From: Paenibacillus sp. S150 | GTDB lineage: Bacteria > Bacillota > Bacilli > Paenibacillales > Paenibacillaceae | Length of the DNA stretch: 64,000 bases | NCBI RefSeq assembly: GCF_019352175.1 | Contig: NZ_JACBYI010000006.1 | Coordinates: 62,001-126,000, forward strand | Reading direction: 5' to 3' | In this document: positions 1 through 9,805 of the stretch, piece by piece | Numbering within the stretch: position 1 is the first letter of the stretch | How the letters are laid out: each line of letters starts with the position of its first letter | Program-made: the position numbers and the translations under genes | The notes under the pieces: generated by a model | Databases searched by the model: none | What the model was told of the DNA's origin: nothing | Seen by the model: the letters and a program-made list of their open reading frames with translations, nothing else

Positions 1-1
1 T

Positions 2-169
2 TCTATCCTGGCTGCGAGAGACAGCATCCGGCAGCTGTCGCATAAGGAGATGGAGGAGCTGGCCCGCCGGGCGCTGTCCCTTGGAAGCGCGGAGGAAGTG
101 AAGGCCCTGCTGGAGCAGGCAGACGGCTGGTCTGCGGGTCTGCAAGCTGCAGCCCCGCAGGTGCCATAA
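2..169 (+). CDS. C-terminal end of a PEP-utilising enzyme (PtsI/enzyme I-like), partial
   Basis: The window opens inside a reading frame of 56 codons that ends in TAA. It begins S-I-L-A-A-R-D and continues with a helical stretch (QLSHKEMEELARRAL, then GSAEEVKALL). This pattern, an SI-L-xx-R turn followed by two helices rich in L, A and E, is typical of the extreme C-terminus of enzyme I-type phosphoenolpyruvate-protein phosphotransferases. The catalytic and swivelling domains lie outside the window, so the family call rests on the tail alone. A shorter or divergent PEP-utilising enzyme cannot be excluded. Confidence 0.5.
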   Translation, partial: SILAARDSIRQLSHKEMEELARRALSLGSAEEVKALLEQADGWSAGLQAAAPQVP

Positions 170-322
170 GTCTAAAGCTTCGGCAAGATGGCAATTCCGC
201 AGCTTTGCAAGACCGTTTCAGGATTCTCCGATTTGCCTGTTTTCCACGGATCAATGTGGATGAACAGGTCTTTTTTTGTTGAAAAAGGCAGAAACAGAAA
301 CCGGCAGCATCTTTTGTCAAGC

Positions 323-581
323 TGTGGACAACGTTATCCACATATTCTGTCCGAGTTGTGTAAAAACCGTGTAAAATCAGCAATAACAGCATTTTTTTTA
401 AGCCGGAAAATAGAGCTTTACTAAGATGCGGTTTCTTGTGAGAATTGTGGATAATGTGGATAGTTCGGTGGATAAAAAGTCCTTGACAAGGAAAAACGCG
501 ATTTTACGCATAAAAAAAGGCCATATGGGCCTTTTTAAGCAGTGAGTTATACACGAAAACTGTGGATGGGGCTGTGGATAA
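323..581. promoter_or_regulatory. Intergenic DnaA-box cluster
   Basis: Three exact matches to the DnaA 9-mer TTATCCACA lie here: 334-342 on the plus strand, and 446-454 and 573-581 as TGTGGATAA on the other strand. Near matches surround them: TGTGGACAA at 323-331, TGTGGATAG at 455-463, GGTGGATAA at 467-475, TTATACACG at 547-555 and TGTGGATGG at 561-569. Around eight sites in 260 bp is far above chance. No dnaA or dnaN is nearby, so this is not oriC. The cluster sits immediately upstream, in genome order, of the ABC-F gene that follows gcp in B. subtilis, where a DnaA-box cluster is also known as far as I recall. Confidence 0.7.
514..536. terminator. Bidirectional intrinsic terminator
   Basis: AAAAAGGCC at 514-522 pairs with GGCCTTTTT at 528-536, leaving a 5-nt loop. 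The A-run and T-run on the two sides let it work for the upstream plus-strand gene and for the convergent ABC-F gene. It lies inside the DnaA-box cluster. Confidence 0.75.
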
Positions 582-635
582 CTATTTATGAACAAATCGG
601 AAACAGTTAAAAAATATTTGTTTAACGTATTTACA

Positions 636-2591
636 TTATTCGTCAGCAAGGTTTTCCCATTCGCTAAATAAATTTCCAAGCTGTTCTTTTTTGAGCTTCA
701 AATCGCCTTCATGCTCCTGAAGTGCCATATAATCCTGAAAAACCTCGGGTTTGGTCATTTCAATCTCAATTCTGGCGATCGCCTCCTCAAGCCCGGCAAT
801 ATTCTCTTCTAGTTCGGAAATCCGCCGCTGGCGGTTGCGCTCCTCGCGTTTGGCCTGCTTCTCAGCTTCGTAGGAAAGGGCAGTGCCTTTATCTGCGGTG
901 AAAGCTCCGCTGCCGGCGGTTTTGGCACCCTTGGCAGAGGCAAGCTCGGCTTCCTCCAGGGCAATGGCCTCGAGCTCCTGCTTCTTCTCAATATAGTCGT
1001 CGTAATTGCCCAGATATTGATCGATTCCGCCAGGGTGCAGCTCCAGCACACGTTCCGCCATTTTGTTCAGGAAATAACGGTCATGGGAGATGAAGAGCAG
1101 GGTCCCTTCAAAATCAATCAGCGCCGATTCCAACACCTCGCGGCTCACCAGATCCAGATGGTTGGTAGGCTCATCGAGAATCAGCATGTTTGCGCCGCGC
1201 AGCATGAGCTTGGACAGCGCGACCCGCGCTTTTTCACCGCCGCTGAGCGCGGCAACCTTCTTCAGGACATCCTCGCCGCTGAAGAGGAAATTCCCCAGAA
1301 TGGTACGGATGCGCGCTTCCTCCAGCATCGGGTATTCGCTCCACAGCTCCTCCAGCACGGTATTGCGCGGATTCAGCCGGGTCTGTTCCTGATCGTAGTA
1401 AGCGATTTTCACTTTGGTTCCCCAGTTCACGGTTCCTGCTGAAGGCTCCCGGGTGCCGGTCAAGCATTGCAGCAGAGTGGACTTGCCGATCCCGTTCGGG
1501 CCGATCAGGGCTGCTGTCTCTCCCCGGCGCAGTTCAAAGGAGGCGTTCCGGAACAGCGGCGCCGCCTCTTCACTGAACGCTACTGCTACATTCTGCACCT
1601 GCAGCACCTCCTTGCCTGACATGAAATCCGGCTCGAAGGAGAAGCTGGCCTTCTTCATATCACCCAAGGGTCTGTCAATGCGTTCCAGCTTGTCCAGCGT
1701 CTTGCGCCGGCTCTGCGCCCGTTTGGTGGTGGAGGCGCGTACGATATTTCGCTGCACGAATTCCTCCATCCGCGATATCTCGTCCTGCTGTTTCTCATAC
1801 TGCTTCAGACGGATCTCATATTCAGCCGCCTTCAGATCCATATAACGGCTGTAATTGCCTGTGTAACGCCGGGACCGGTGGCGTTCAATCTCTACTATTG
1901 CAGTCACCAGCCGGTCGAGAAAATAACGGTCATGGGAGACGACCAGAATGCCTCCGGCATAGCTGCGCAGATAATCCTCCAGCCAGGTGAGCGTTTCGAT
2001 GTCGAGATGGTTGGTCGGTTCATCCAGCATCAGCAGATCCGGAGCCTGCAGCAGAATCCGGGCCAGAGCCAGCCGGGTTTTCTGGCCGCCGCTGAGCGTG
2101 GCAATCGGCGTGTCCGGAGGGAACCCGCCGAAGCCCATGCCGTGCAGGACGCTGCGTATCCGCGTGTTCATCTCATAGCCGCCATGGTCCTTGAACCAAT
2201 CTGAGCGTATGGCATAGCGTTCCAGAAGCTCTTCATAACGCTTGGAGTCATCCGCCAGCCTGGGATCGGCGATGTCCGCCTCCAGCTGCCGCAGCTCCGC
2301 TTCCGCTTCGATCAGCGGGGCGAATACGGCCAGCATTTCCTCTTGAATGGTCTTGTCCGACTGCAGTCCGCTGTTCTGGGCCAGGTAACCAATGGTGGTT
2401 TCCCTGGATTTATGAATTTGCCCGCTGTCAAAGGACATTTCGCCTGCGAGAATCTGCAGGAAGGTAGACTTGCCGGCTCCGTTGACGCCGACCAGACCTA
2501 CCCGTTCCTTCTCGTTCACCTGCAGGCTGATGCCGTCCAGCACGCTTTGTATTCCATATGATTTTGTAATTCCTGTCGCTTGAAGAAGCAT
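636..2591 (-). CDS. ABC-F family ATPase (YdiF-like)
   Basis: A 651-residue protein with two ABC domains and no membrane segment, the layout of ABC-F translation factors that act on the ribosome. Visible motifs are Walker A GVNGAGKST (about residues 35-43), signature LSGGQKTRLALAR and DEPTNHLD in the first domain. The second domain has GPNGIGKST, LSGGEKARVALSK and a second DEPTNHLD. The inter-domain linker is charged, and a lysine/glutamate-rich coiled coil closes the protein. The start at MLLQATGITKSYG was chosen because a GGAGG site sits 10 nt upstream; the frame stays open 20 codons further back without a better site. Order and length match B. subtilis YdiF, which also precedes moaC. The exact ribosomal role is not deducible here. 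Confidence 0.92.
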   Translation of the reverse strand: MLLQATGITKSYGIQSVLDGISLQVNEKERVGLVGVNGAGKSTFLQILAGEMSFDSGQIHKSRETTIGYLAQNSGLQSDKTIQEEMLAVFAPLIEAEAELRQLEADIADPRLADDSKRYEELLERYAIRSDWFKDHGGYEMNTRIRSVLHGMGFGGFPPDTPIATLSGGQKTRLALARILLQAPDLLMLDEPTNHLDIETLTWLEDYLRSYAGGILVVSHDRYFLDRLVTAIVEIERHRSRRYTGNYSRYMDLKAAEYEIRLKQYEKQQDEISRMEEFVQRNIVRASTTKRAQSRRKTLDKLERIDRPLGDMKKASFSFEPDFMSGKEVLQVQNVAVAFSEEAAPLFRNASFELRRGETAALIGPNGIGKSTLLQCLTGTREPSAGTVNWGTKVKIAYYDQEQTRLNPRNTVLEELWSEYPMLEEARIRTILGNFLFSGEDVLKKVAALSGGEKARVALSKLMLRGANMLILDEPTNHLDLVSREVLESALIDFEGTLLFISHDRYFLNKMAERVLELHPGGIDQYLGNYDDYIEKKQELEAIALEEAELASAKGAKTAGSGAFTADKGTALSYEAEKQAKREERNRQRRISELEENIAGLEEAIARIEIEMTKPEVFQDYMALQEHEGDLKLKKEQLGNLFSEWENLADE

Positions 2592-2902
2592 ACCGATGAA
2601 ACCTCCGCCCTTGCATATTTCACCAAGGCGGTTACCGCCCTGGCTGTCCAAAAAGCCTTATTCTATAGTGTACATGAAAAGCGTTTGCTGCGCGAGGGGA
2701 ACGTCGGCTTTGCAATGGAGGCTCAGCCCGGACAAAAGAATCCTTAACCGGATGCGCAGCAACGCTGAAGGGGGGGCCAGGTCATAAGGGTTCCTCTAAC
2801 AATGTATCCGGTACAACCTTGGCGAACCAGTGAGAAGAGTGGTAAACTGAGCTTACAAACTATGATAAGCTAGGATATAACGTGGGAGGAGGCTGCTGAC
2901 GG
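2592..2902. other. Divergent intergenic region, no gene seen
   Basis: About 310 bp between the divergently transcribed ABC-F and cyclo-ligase genes. A weak promoter-like pair, TTGGCG at 2819 and TAAACT at 2843 (18-bp spacer), points towards the cyclo-ligase operon. I see no repeat or RNA structure. Confidence 0.4.
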
Positions 2903-3550
2903 GTGACAGGCGACAATGTGTCCCTCGCCGGATTCAAGCGGGAACTTCGCGCAGAGAGGACAGCCGTCCGTGACGGGCTTACTGCAGTGCAGCGGGACTC
3001 GATGTCCGCTCAGGTGTGCGGCCATGCACAGCGGTGGCTGCAAAGGGAAGCGGCGGCATCGCTTCTGGCCTATGTTCCTTTCCGCTCCGAGCTGGACTGC
3101 CGTCCGCTGATTACAGCAGCCTGGGCACACGGCCGCGAAGTGCTGCTGCCCCGGGTCATTGCGGCAACCGGCAGGATGAGCCTTCATGCAGTAGGCTCCT
3201 GGGAAGAGCTTGCGCCAGGAGCCTATGGTATCCTGGAGCCTTTGGCCCGCCGGGGAGATGTGCAGGAGCCGGAAACGCTCCGGCTTCCGGATGTGGTTTT
3301 TGTGCCGGGTCTGGCCTTTGACCTGCAGGGCGGGCGGCTCGGCTACGGGAGAGGCTATTATGACCGTTTGCGGGCTTCCTGGGAGCAGGAAGCCAGATTT
3401 GCCCTGAAGCCTCCGGTCTGGATCGGACTGGCCTTCAGCCAGCAATTGGTTCCTGAGGTGCCGATGGATGACCATGACGGCTATATGGACATGCTGATTA
3501 CGGAAGAGGGTCTATTTCAGTGCCGGAAGGAGAATAAACCATGGAGTTAA
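2903..3550 (+). CDS. 5-formyltetrahydrofolate cyclo-ligase
   Basis: A 215-residue protein of the MTHFS / YqgN family, which converts 5-formyl-THF to 5,10-methenyl-THF with ATP in the cytosol. The family hallmark is the glycine-rich C-terminal motif, seen here as [11 protein letters not shown], preceded by [11 protein letters not shown]. An N-terminal basic patch (FKRELRAER) fits the nucleotide site. The GTG start follows a GGGAGGAGG site. The gene overlaps moaC by 10 bp, so the two are probably translationally coupled. It opens an operon-like run through moaC and mogA. Confidence 0.9.
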   Translation: MTGDNVSLAGFKRELRAERTAVRDGLTAVQRDSMSAQVCGHAQRWLQREAAASLLAYVPFRSELDCRPLITAAWAHGREVLLPRVIAATGRMSLHAVGSWEELAPGAYGILEPLARRGDVQEPETLRLPDVVFVPGLAFDLQGGRLGYGRGYYDRLRASWEQEARFALKPPVWIGLAFSQQLVPEVPMDDHDGYMDMLITEEGLFQCRKENKPWS

Positions 3551-4047
3551 GCCATTTCAATGAGCAGGGCAGGGCACGCATGGTGGATGTGAGCGCCAAG
3601 GAGATCACCAAGCGGACCGCTGCCGCACGCAGCAGCGTGGAAATGGCCCCGGGAACGCTCGCGGCAATCAAGGCGGGAAGAATCGGCAAGGGCGATGTGC
3701 TTGCCGTTGCCCAGGTTGCCGGAATTATGGCAGCCAAAAAAACTGCGGACTGGATTCCGATGTGCCATCCGCTCCCGCTTACCGGCATTGATATCCGCTT
3801 TTGGGATAACAGCGAAGACCGGCTATATATAGAAGCAACGGTCAAGACGACCGGAATGACCGGGGTGGAGATGGAGGCACTGACCGCCGTTTCGGCAGCA
3901 GCGCTTACCGTATATGATATGTGCAAGGCGCTGCAAAAGGATATGATTATCGGCCCTACGCTGCTGGTGCAGAAGAGCGGAGGGAAATCCGGAGATTACG
4001 CGCTGGAGGAATCAGAACAGCAAGATACGGGTGAAGGCGCTGATTAA
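3541..4047 (+). CDS. moaC: Cyclic pyranopterin monophosphate synthase MoaC
   Basis: A 168-residue MoaC. With MoaA it builds cyclic pyranopterin monophosphate from GTP, the first stage of molybdenum cofactor synthesis. Conserved stretches are [19 protein letters not shown], with the catalytic-region Cys-His, then [27 protein letters not shown] and the C-terminal KSGGKSG loop. Length is normal for the family. The start lies within the end of the cyclo-ligase gene. mogA follows 55 bp downstream. No moaA, moaD or moaE lies in the window. Confidence 0.95.
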   Translation: MELSHFNEQGRARMVDVSAKEITKRTAAARSSVEMAPGTLAAIKAGRIGKGDVLAVAQVAGIMAAKKTADWIPMCHPLPLTGIDIRFWDNSEDRLYIEATVKTTGMTGVEMEALTAVSAAALTVYDMCKALQKDMIIGPTLLVQKSGGKSGDYALEESEQQDTGEGAD

Positions 4048-4102
4048 AGGCTGCTTAACTGCGGCCGTATATACATAGAATAGCGAGAAGGAGGGACAAC
4101 CT

Positions 4103-4588
4103 ATGGCGTGGAAAACAGCAATCCTGACGGCCAGCGATAAAGGGGCCAGAGGCGAACGGGAAGACACGAGCGCCCAGGTTATTCGGGAGCTGGTGGAAGA
4201 GGAGCTTGGCGGCGAGATCGTTGAATACCGGATCGTGCCGGACGAACAGGATGAGATTATTGCCGCACTGATTGAATTGACGGATTATTTCCAGGCGGAT
4301 TTGGTGCTGACTACCGGCGGCACTGATCTTGCGATTCGTGATGTTACGCCGGAGGCGACCCGCCGCGTCATTGAGCGGGAGGTGCCCGGCCTCTCTGAAG
4401 CCATGCGCAGTACAGTAATGCAGAAGAACCGCGCGGTCATGCTGTTCCGGGGAATTTGCGGCATCCGCGGCAGAACGCTGATCGTGAATCTGCCCGGCAC
4501 ACCCAAGGGAGTGCATGAGAATCTGGCGGCGATCATGGATCAGCTGCCGGAAGCACTGCTCATGGTAACCGGACAATACCGGCAGTAA
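4103..4588 (+). CDS. mogA: MogA/MoaB-family molybdopterin adenylyltransferase
   Basis: A 161-residue MoCF-binding-domain protein that adenylylates molybdopterin before molybdate insertion. The N-terminus AILTASDKGARGEREDTS and the later PGTPKGVHENL match the family. The active-site loop reads TTGGTD-LAIRDVTPEAT, where the usual form is TTGGTG. Asp replaces the second conserved Gly, and the nucleotide sequence confirms the codon as GAT. A good AAGGAGGG site precedes the ATG. It is co-directional with moaC. The substitution could alter activity, but the rest of the fold appears intact. Confidence 0.9.
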   Translation: MAWKTAILTASDKGARGEREDTSAQVIRELVEEELGGEIVEYRIVPDEQDEIIAALIELTDYFQADLVLTTGGTDLAIRDVTPEATRRVIEREVPGLSEAMRSTVMQKNRAVMLFRGICGIRGRTLIVNLPGTPKGVHENLAAIMDQLPEALLMVTGQYRQ

Positions 4589-4718
4589 ACTCTCCTGTTC
4601 CGGCCATGTCACCTGGAATCGTCAAGGATCGCTGATGGATGTGTGACATAAGTTATGGTATTATTAATTTATTGTTGGCGATATCATGAACGGACAGAGT
4701 GACAAGGAGGGATAACAC

Positions 4719-4961
4719 ATGCTAAGTGGTATTGGTACTCCCGGGATTATTTTACTGGTCATCCTGGCATTGCTGCTCTTTGGCCCCAATAAGCTTCCTG
4801 AACTGGGCCGTGCTGTCGGCCGTACATTCCGTGAATTCAAGGACGGTGCGCGAGAAATTATCAGCGAGCCGGAGTCTGTGAAGAAGAGCGAGGCTCCGGC
4901 TCCGGCGGCCCCGCAGACGATGGCAGCGGATCTTCCGCAGGACAGACGTCTGCCGGAATAA
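4719..4961 (+). CDS. tatA: Twin-arginine translocase subunit TatA
   Basis: An 80-residue TatA-type protein: one N-terminal membrane helix (GIILLVILALLLFGP), then the hinge PNKLPELGRAVGRTFREFK amphipathic helix and an acidic, proline/alanine-rich tail. TatA forms the variable-size pore through which folded twin-arginine substrates cross the membrane. AAGGAGGGA lies 8-14 nt before the ATG. tatC follows 134 bp downstream, giving a minimal TatA-TatC system as in B. subtilis. Confidence 0.95.
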   Translation: MLSGIGTPGIILLVILALLLFGPNKLPELGRAVGRTFREFKDGAREIISEPESVKKSEAPAPAAPQTMAADLPQDRRLPE

Positions 4962-5095
4962 TATCATCTTTTCAAGCGGAGGGGTTCTCCCAGTGCTGTT
5001 TCAGGCTGGGCGGCGCCCCTTTTTTGAAATTTGTCCTGTGCAGTCTTCACTGCTGCATTCCTGGTTCATACATAAGTCATCGGGTGGTGTCAGTC

Positions 5096-5869
5096 ATGTC
5101 TCTGGAAGCGGAAGAAATGTCAGTGGTCGATCATCTTACCGAGCTGCGCAGACGGATTATCTATGTGCTGATTGTCTTTATGGCCGGTCTGATCGCAGGC
5201 CTGTTCGTCGCCAAGCCGATCTATCTCTATCTGATTGAAGCCGACCAGGCGCAAGGCTTTGTGCTGCATGCGTTCTCTTTCTGGGACGGCATAGGAATGT
5301 ATATGAAAATTGCCATGGCTGTATCGCTGGCGGTGTCCGTCCCGTTCATTGTTTATCAGCTGTGGGCCTTCATCAGCCCGGGACTGCGGCCGGCGGAGCG
5401 GAGCGCAGCTCTGCGTTACGTGCCTTATGTGTTCGTCCTCTTTATTTGCGGCATTGCATTTGCCTATTATATTGTCTTCCCCATGGCGCTGTCGTTCACT
5501 ATTTCGATTACCCGCAGCATGGGGCTGGAAGAGACCTACGGCATTGCGCAGTACTTCAGCTTCATGTTCAGCCTGGTCATTCCGCTGGCGCTGCTCTTCG
5601 AGCTCCCGTTGATCGTCATGTTCCTGACCAAGCTGAGAATTCTCAATCCGCTGCGCCTGCGCAAAATGCGGCGGTATGCTTATTTTGCACTCGTCTTTAT
5701 CGCCGTAGCCATCACGCCGCCGGATTTCATCTCGGACTTTCTGGTCACGATTCCTCTTCTGATCCTGTACGAATTCAGCGTGCTCCTGTCCGCATTCGTC
5801 TACCGTAAGCAGCTTGCCCTGGATCAGGAGCTGGAGGCGCGTTATGTCAGGAAAGCGGAGTCCCGGTAA
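5096..5869 (+). CDS. tatC: Twin-arginine translocase subunit TatC
   Basis: A 257-residue polytopic protein with about six membrane helices. The cytosolic N-terminus MSVVDHLTELRRRIIYVL carries the family signature DHLxELRxR that receives the twin-arginine signal. Later hallmarks are FISPGLRPAER and ITPPDFISD. The frame is open 24 codons upstream, but the extra residues do not look like TatC, so the internal ATG at 5096 was preferred. Its Shine-Dalgarno site (GGTGGTG) is weak, and the nearby GTG codons remain possible starts. It pairs with tatA just upstream. Confidence 0.93.
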   Translation: MSLEAEEMSVVDHLTELRRRIIYVLIVFMAGLIAGLFVAKPIYLYLIEADQAQGFVLHAFSFWDGIGMYMKIAMAVSLAVSVPFIVYQLWAFISPGLRPAERSAALRYVPYVFVLFICGIAFAYYIVFPMALSFTISITRSMGLEETYGIAQYFSFMFSLVIPLALLFELPLIVMFLTKLRILNPLRLRKMRRYAYFALVFIAVAITPPDFISDFLVTIPLLILYEFSVLLSAFVYRKQLALDQELEARYVRKAESR

Positions 5870-5995
5870 GGAATCCAGACAAGAAGCCGGAGGGCATATT
5901 TCGCCCTTCGGTGGATAGAATGTAAGTGTGCATGGACCGGACAAGCCCGAAATCCATATTTTTCTCCAAAAGCGAGATGATTTTACGTAAAAGAC

Positions 5996-6024
5996 TTGAA
6001 ATCCGTCTTCAAGTTGAGTATCAT
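5996..6024 (+). promoter_or_regulatory. SigmaA promoter of groES-groEL
   Basis: TTGAAA at 5996-6001 and TATCAT at 6019-6024 are separated by 17 bp. Transcription should start near 6031, immediately before the CIRCE operator. Confidence 0.75.
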
Positions 6025-6035
6025 AAAAATTGTTG

Positions 6036-6062
6036 TTAGCACTACAGAGTGTTGAGTGCTAA
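6036..6062 (+). promoter_or_regulatory. CIRCE operator (HrcA site)
   Basis: TTAGCACTA at 6036-6044, a 9-bp spacer and GAGTGCTAA at 6054-6062. The consensus is TTAGCACTC-N9-GAGTGCTAA, so only one base in the left arm differs. It overlaps the transcription start, the expected position for HrcA repression of the chaperonin operon. Confidence 0.95.
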
Positions 6063-6205
6063 CAGTGCTGGAAAATGAGGAAATCGCCGGTATCCGCCTG
6101 TGCTGAGGACCCTGTTTTTCATCACTGCCGTTGAAGCGTCCAGCTTCACCGGTCCCATTTCTGTTTTTAAGGTAAACAACATATTTCAAAGGAGGCTATT
6201 TTTTC

Positions 6206-6487
6206 ATGATCAAACCACTAGGTGAACGCGTATTGGTAGAACCAAGCGAGCAAGAGCAAACCACTTCTTTCGGGATTGTGCTTCCGGACTCCTCCAAAGA
6301 GAAGCCGCAGGAAGGCAGAATTATCGCTGTAGGCGGCGGTGCCCTGAAAGATGGAGTACGTGTGCCGCTGGAAGTTAAAGAAGGCGACCGTGTGCTGTTC
6401 TCGAAATATGCCGGAACTGAAATTAAATACGAAGGCAAAGAATATCTGATTATGAAAGAAAGCGATATTCACGCGATTCTTGACTAG
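6206..6487 (+). CDS. groES: Co-chaperonin GroES
   Basis: A 93-residue GroES, the heptameric lid of the GroEL folding chamber. [13 protein letters not shown] starts the beta-barrel. The mobile loop is around [18 protein letters not shown], and the C-terminus [15 protein letters not shown] is canonical. A strong AAAGGAGG site precedes the ATG. It is expressed from the CIRCE-controlled promoter 180 bp upstream and followed by groEL after 142 bp. Confidence 0.98.
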   Translation: MIKPLGERVLVEPSEQEQTTSFGIVLPDSSKEKPQEGRIIAVGGGALKDGVRVPLEVKEGDRVLFSKYAGTEIKYEGKEYLIMKESDIHAILD

Positions 6488-6614
6488 TCGGATAGGCCTG
6501 TCATAAAGCGATACCCGAACATACTTATTGTTGATAACACCAATTGGCTGATGCTTTCGAAGCAAGCTTTGCACGAAGCATAAGCCGGAGAATTACCGTT
6601 CACAAAACTTTTAG

Positions 6615-8261
<1,647 letters not shown>

Positions 8262-8273
8262 CAATTTTTAGAA

Positions 8274-8317
8274 AACCCTTGAAGGGCCTGGTATTACGGG
8301 CCTTTCAAGGGTTTTTT
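8274..8317 (+). terminator. Intrinsic terminator of groEL
   Basis: AACCCTTGAA with adjacent GGGCC (8274-8288) pairs with GGGCC...TTCAAGGGTT, followed by a run of seven T. It begins 12 bp past the groEL stop. Confidence 0.9.
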
Positions 8318-8330
8318 TAAGTTAAGAATG

Positions 8331-8410
8331 TATATGTTTCACGCTATACATTAGCCTTATCCTTCCCGCTGAAACGGATACCGTCCTTATAAGGACGGCG
8401 AAGCCGTTTC
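8331..8410 (+). repeat. Dispersed hairpin repeat A, copy 1
   Basis: About 80 bp that recur almost unchanged at 50559-50638 (roughly four differences) and more loosely at 51875-51953. The core is a nested hairpin: an outer stem GAAACGG / CCGTTTC and an inner 18-bp perfect palindrome CCGTCCTTA-TAAGGACGG. It starts 14 bp beyond the groEL terminator. From here to 8627 no gene is visible. The stretch 8450-8525 shares words with 26250-26300 and with the tails of the four-core repeat. Confidence 0.75.
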
Positions 8411-8627
8411 CACTTGTTGTCTGGGATATTATGAATTTCTTTTGCTTAGGGGGCTAACCGAAACCGCGAGGGCAGGGAAGCAGAGTAAATTGAAGCAAAT
8501 TCCCCTGAAAAGGGGATGTGGGGAGTGATGGACTACGGCGGCATCATGGGGGAATAATCCCCAGGAAGCGTTAAGATAGCCGGTAGCCGGTCCGGGAAAG
8601 GCTCGAGTTTAGGGCATACATAAAATA

Positions 8628-8664
8628 ACCCGCCGGGCTTATATGTGCCTGACGGGTCCTTTTT
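8628..8664 (+). terminator. Intrinsic terminator of unknown transcript
   Basis: ACCCGCCGGGC at 8628-8638 pairs with GCCTGACGGGT at 8647-8657 through G-U wobbles, then a T-run follows. No coding gene lies just upstream, so it may be a second groEL terminator or may end a short RNA. Confidence 0.6.
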
Positions 8665-8799
8665 AGTCTTTTTTTCTCATCAGAGCTGCTCGGCGGTTTT
8701 TTTCCATACATTGGTCAAAATCCGGTACAGCCGCCCCCTTTTCATGCAAGGCTAGTGCCTGTAGCCGGTTCGTTCATGCCGGTTTCGCGCTGTTCCGGC

Positions 8800-9378
8800 T
8801 CATACCGGCTGCACAACGTCATCCGCGTCTGTTGAATATGCCAACTCTTTCTGTGCTTCCAGTGCAGCCAGCCGCTCCAGCAGCGCTTCGCGGATGGTGT
8901 GGTAAGCATCGCTGCCGAGCGCCATGCGCAGCGGGCCGCCTCCCGCATCGACACGTTCGATGATGCGCTGCGCCATTTTCTCCGGATCGCCGACGACAAC
9001 CCGGTTGAAGGCTTCCGGGGTGTCCATGCCGGGTAATTCGCCTTTCATCATGCGGGTGAATTGTCCTGCTTCCTGTTCGTGATACACCTCCATCGGCTGG
9101 CCGTAGACGGCGTTGCCGCCGAGGAAATTCGTACGTATACCGCCTGGTTCGACCAGTGTGGTCCGGATGCCAAAAGGCTCCGCTTTGTATTTGATGAGCT
9201 CTCCGATGCCAACCTTCAGAAGCTTGCACAGTCTGTTCAGCGTCTCCATATCCACGCGTTTCGATGTATCGTGATACAAGCCGGACACCGTATTAATCGC
9301 AAGTCCGGTCTCCGCTGCAAGCCCTCTGCCGGTCTTGTTCTGCCGGTCCATAATCTCTTTGACATGGCTGAGGATCAC
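8800..9378 (-). CDS. Chimeric ORF: XRE-type HTH fused to the C-terminal half of an SDR oxidoreductase
   Basis: The first ~65 residues are a Cro/CI-type DNA-binding domain: GLAAETGLAINTVSGLYHDT as helix-turn-helix, then MDTLNRLCKLL-type helices and IGELI. Directly after LIKYK the sequence becomes the C-terminal part of a short-chain dehydrogenase: AEPFGIRTTLVEPGGIRTNF, followed by the variable substrate loop. The Rossmann glycine motif and the YxxxK catalytic pair of SDRs are absent, so it cannot be an active dehydrogenase. An in-frame deletion joining two genes explains it best. The GTG at 9378 is preferred over the TTG at 9384, because AAGAAGG then lies at a normal 8-nt distance. Whether the HTH part is functional is unknown. 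Confidence 0.65.
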   Translation of the reverse strand: MILSHVKEIMDRQNKTGRGLAAETGLAINTVSGLYHDTSKRVDMETLNRLCKLLKVGIGELIKYKAEPFGIRTTLVEPGGIRTNFLGGNAVYGQPMEVYHEQEAGQFTRMMKGELPGMDTPEAFNRVVVGDPEKMAQRIIERVDAGGGPLRMALGSDAYHTIREALLERLAALEAQKELAYSTDADDVVQPV

Positions 9379-9485
9379 GGACAAGCCTTCTTTTCCGGAA
9401 GTATACAGCAGTAAAATAAATGTATCAACTATATAGATTGAACTTGTAATTTTTCTATTTAGGATTGGCCGTGACTCCAGAGAAT

Positions 9486-9597
9486 GCTTGGACTTCCCGC
9501 CGCTGCCCGTCTGCAGATTTCTTGATGTATAGTTCGCGGTGGAAATCCGCAGACAAAGGCAGACGCTCCGCTCCTGCAGTCTCCAAATTCCCTTCCG
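9486..9597 (-). repeat. Structured intergenic repeat D, copy 1
   Basis: Reverse-strand copy of the element found at 15171-15290. Shared blocks are GGAGACTGCAGGAGCGGAGC-like 5' sequence, CTTTGTCT, and GGAAGTCCAA near the 3' end. The stem arms are 9509-9520 and 9543-9554 (11 of 12 pairs plus one wobble). The arm sequence differs from copy 2, but base pairing is kept. Confidence 0.6.
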
Positions 9598-9618
9598 CCG
9601 CTTTTTCGCCAGCCGTAA

Positions 9619-9805
9619 TTAGTGGTAAAAAGGACCCCTAAAGTAGTGCATTCGGATACTGGATCATCCTTAGTGGGAAAAAGTACAACTAATTCGGCTG
9701 AAATCAGGTGTATGGGGGGAGATGGCCTCCAATAAGTGTACAAAATCCCACTAAAGCCTGTTAAATCCGGAATTCCAGCCCATTAGTGTTACTTTTTCCA
9801 CTTCA
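9619..9805. repeat. Four-core phased repeat B, locus 1
   Basis: Four 23-bp cores start at 9619, 9670, 9732 and 9783, giving spacings of 51, 62 and 51 bp. The first two are in reverse orientation (TTAGTGGGAAAAAGT type), the last two forward (ACTTTTTCC type). Each core is an interrupted palindrome close to TTAGTG-N11-CACTAA. The locus lies between divergent genes. The rest of 9379-10030 holds repeat D and no recognisable gene. Confidence 0.85.

Noticed and set aside
323..581. Chromosomal origin oriC
   Set aside because: DnaA boxes are present, but dnaA, dnaN, rpmH and an AT-rich unwinding region are not; the neighbours are housekeeping genes.
9619..9805. Repeat B as a simple transcription terminator or long RNA hairpin
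   Set aside because: The cores could pair 1-4 and 2-3, but the 28-bp inter-core stretches in locus 7 are not complementary, and no T-run sits at the end of a stem.
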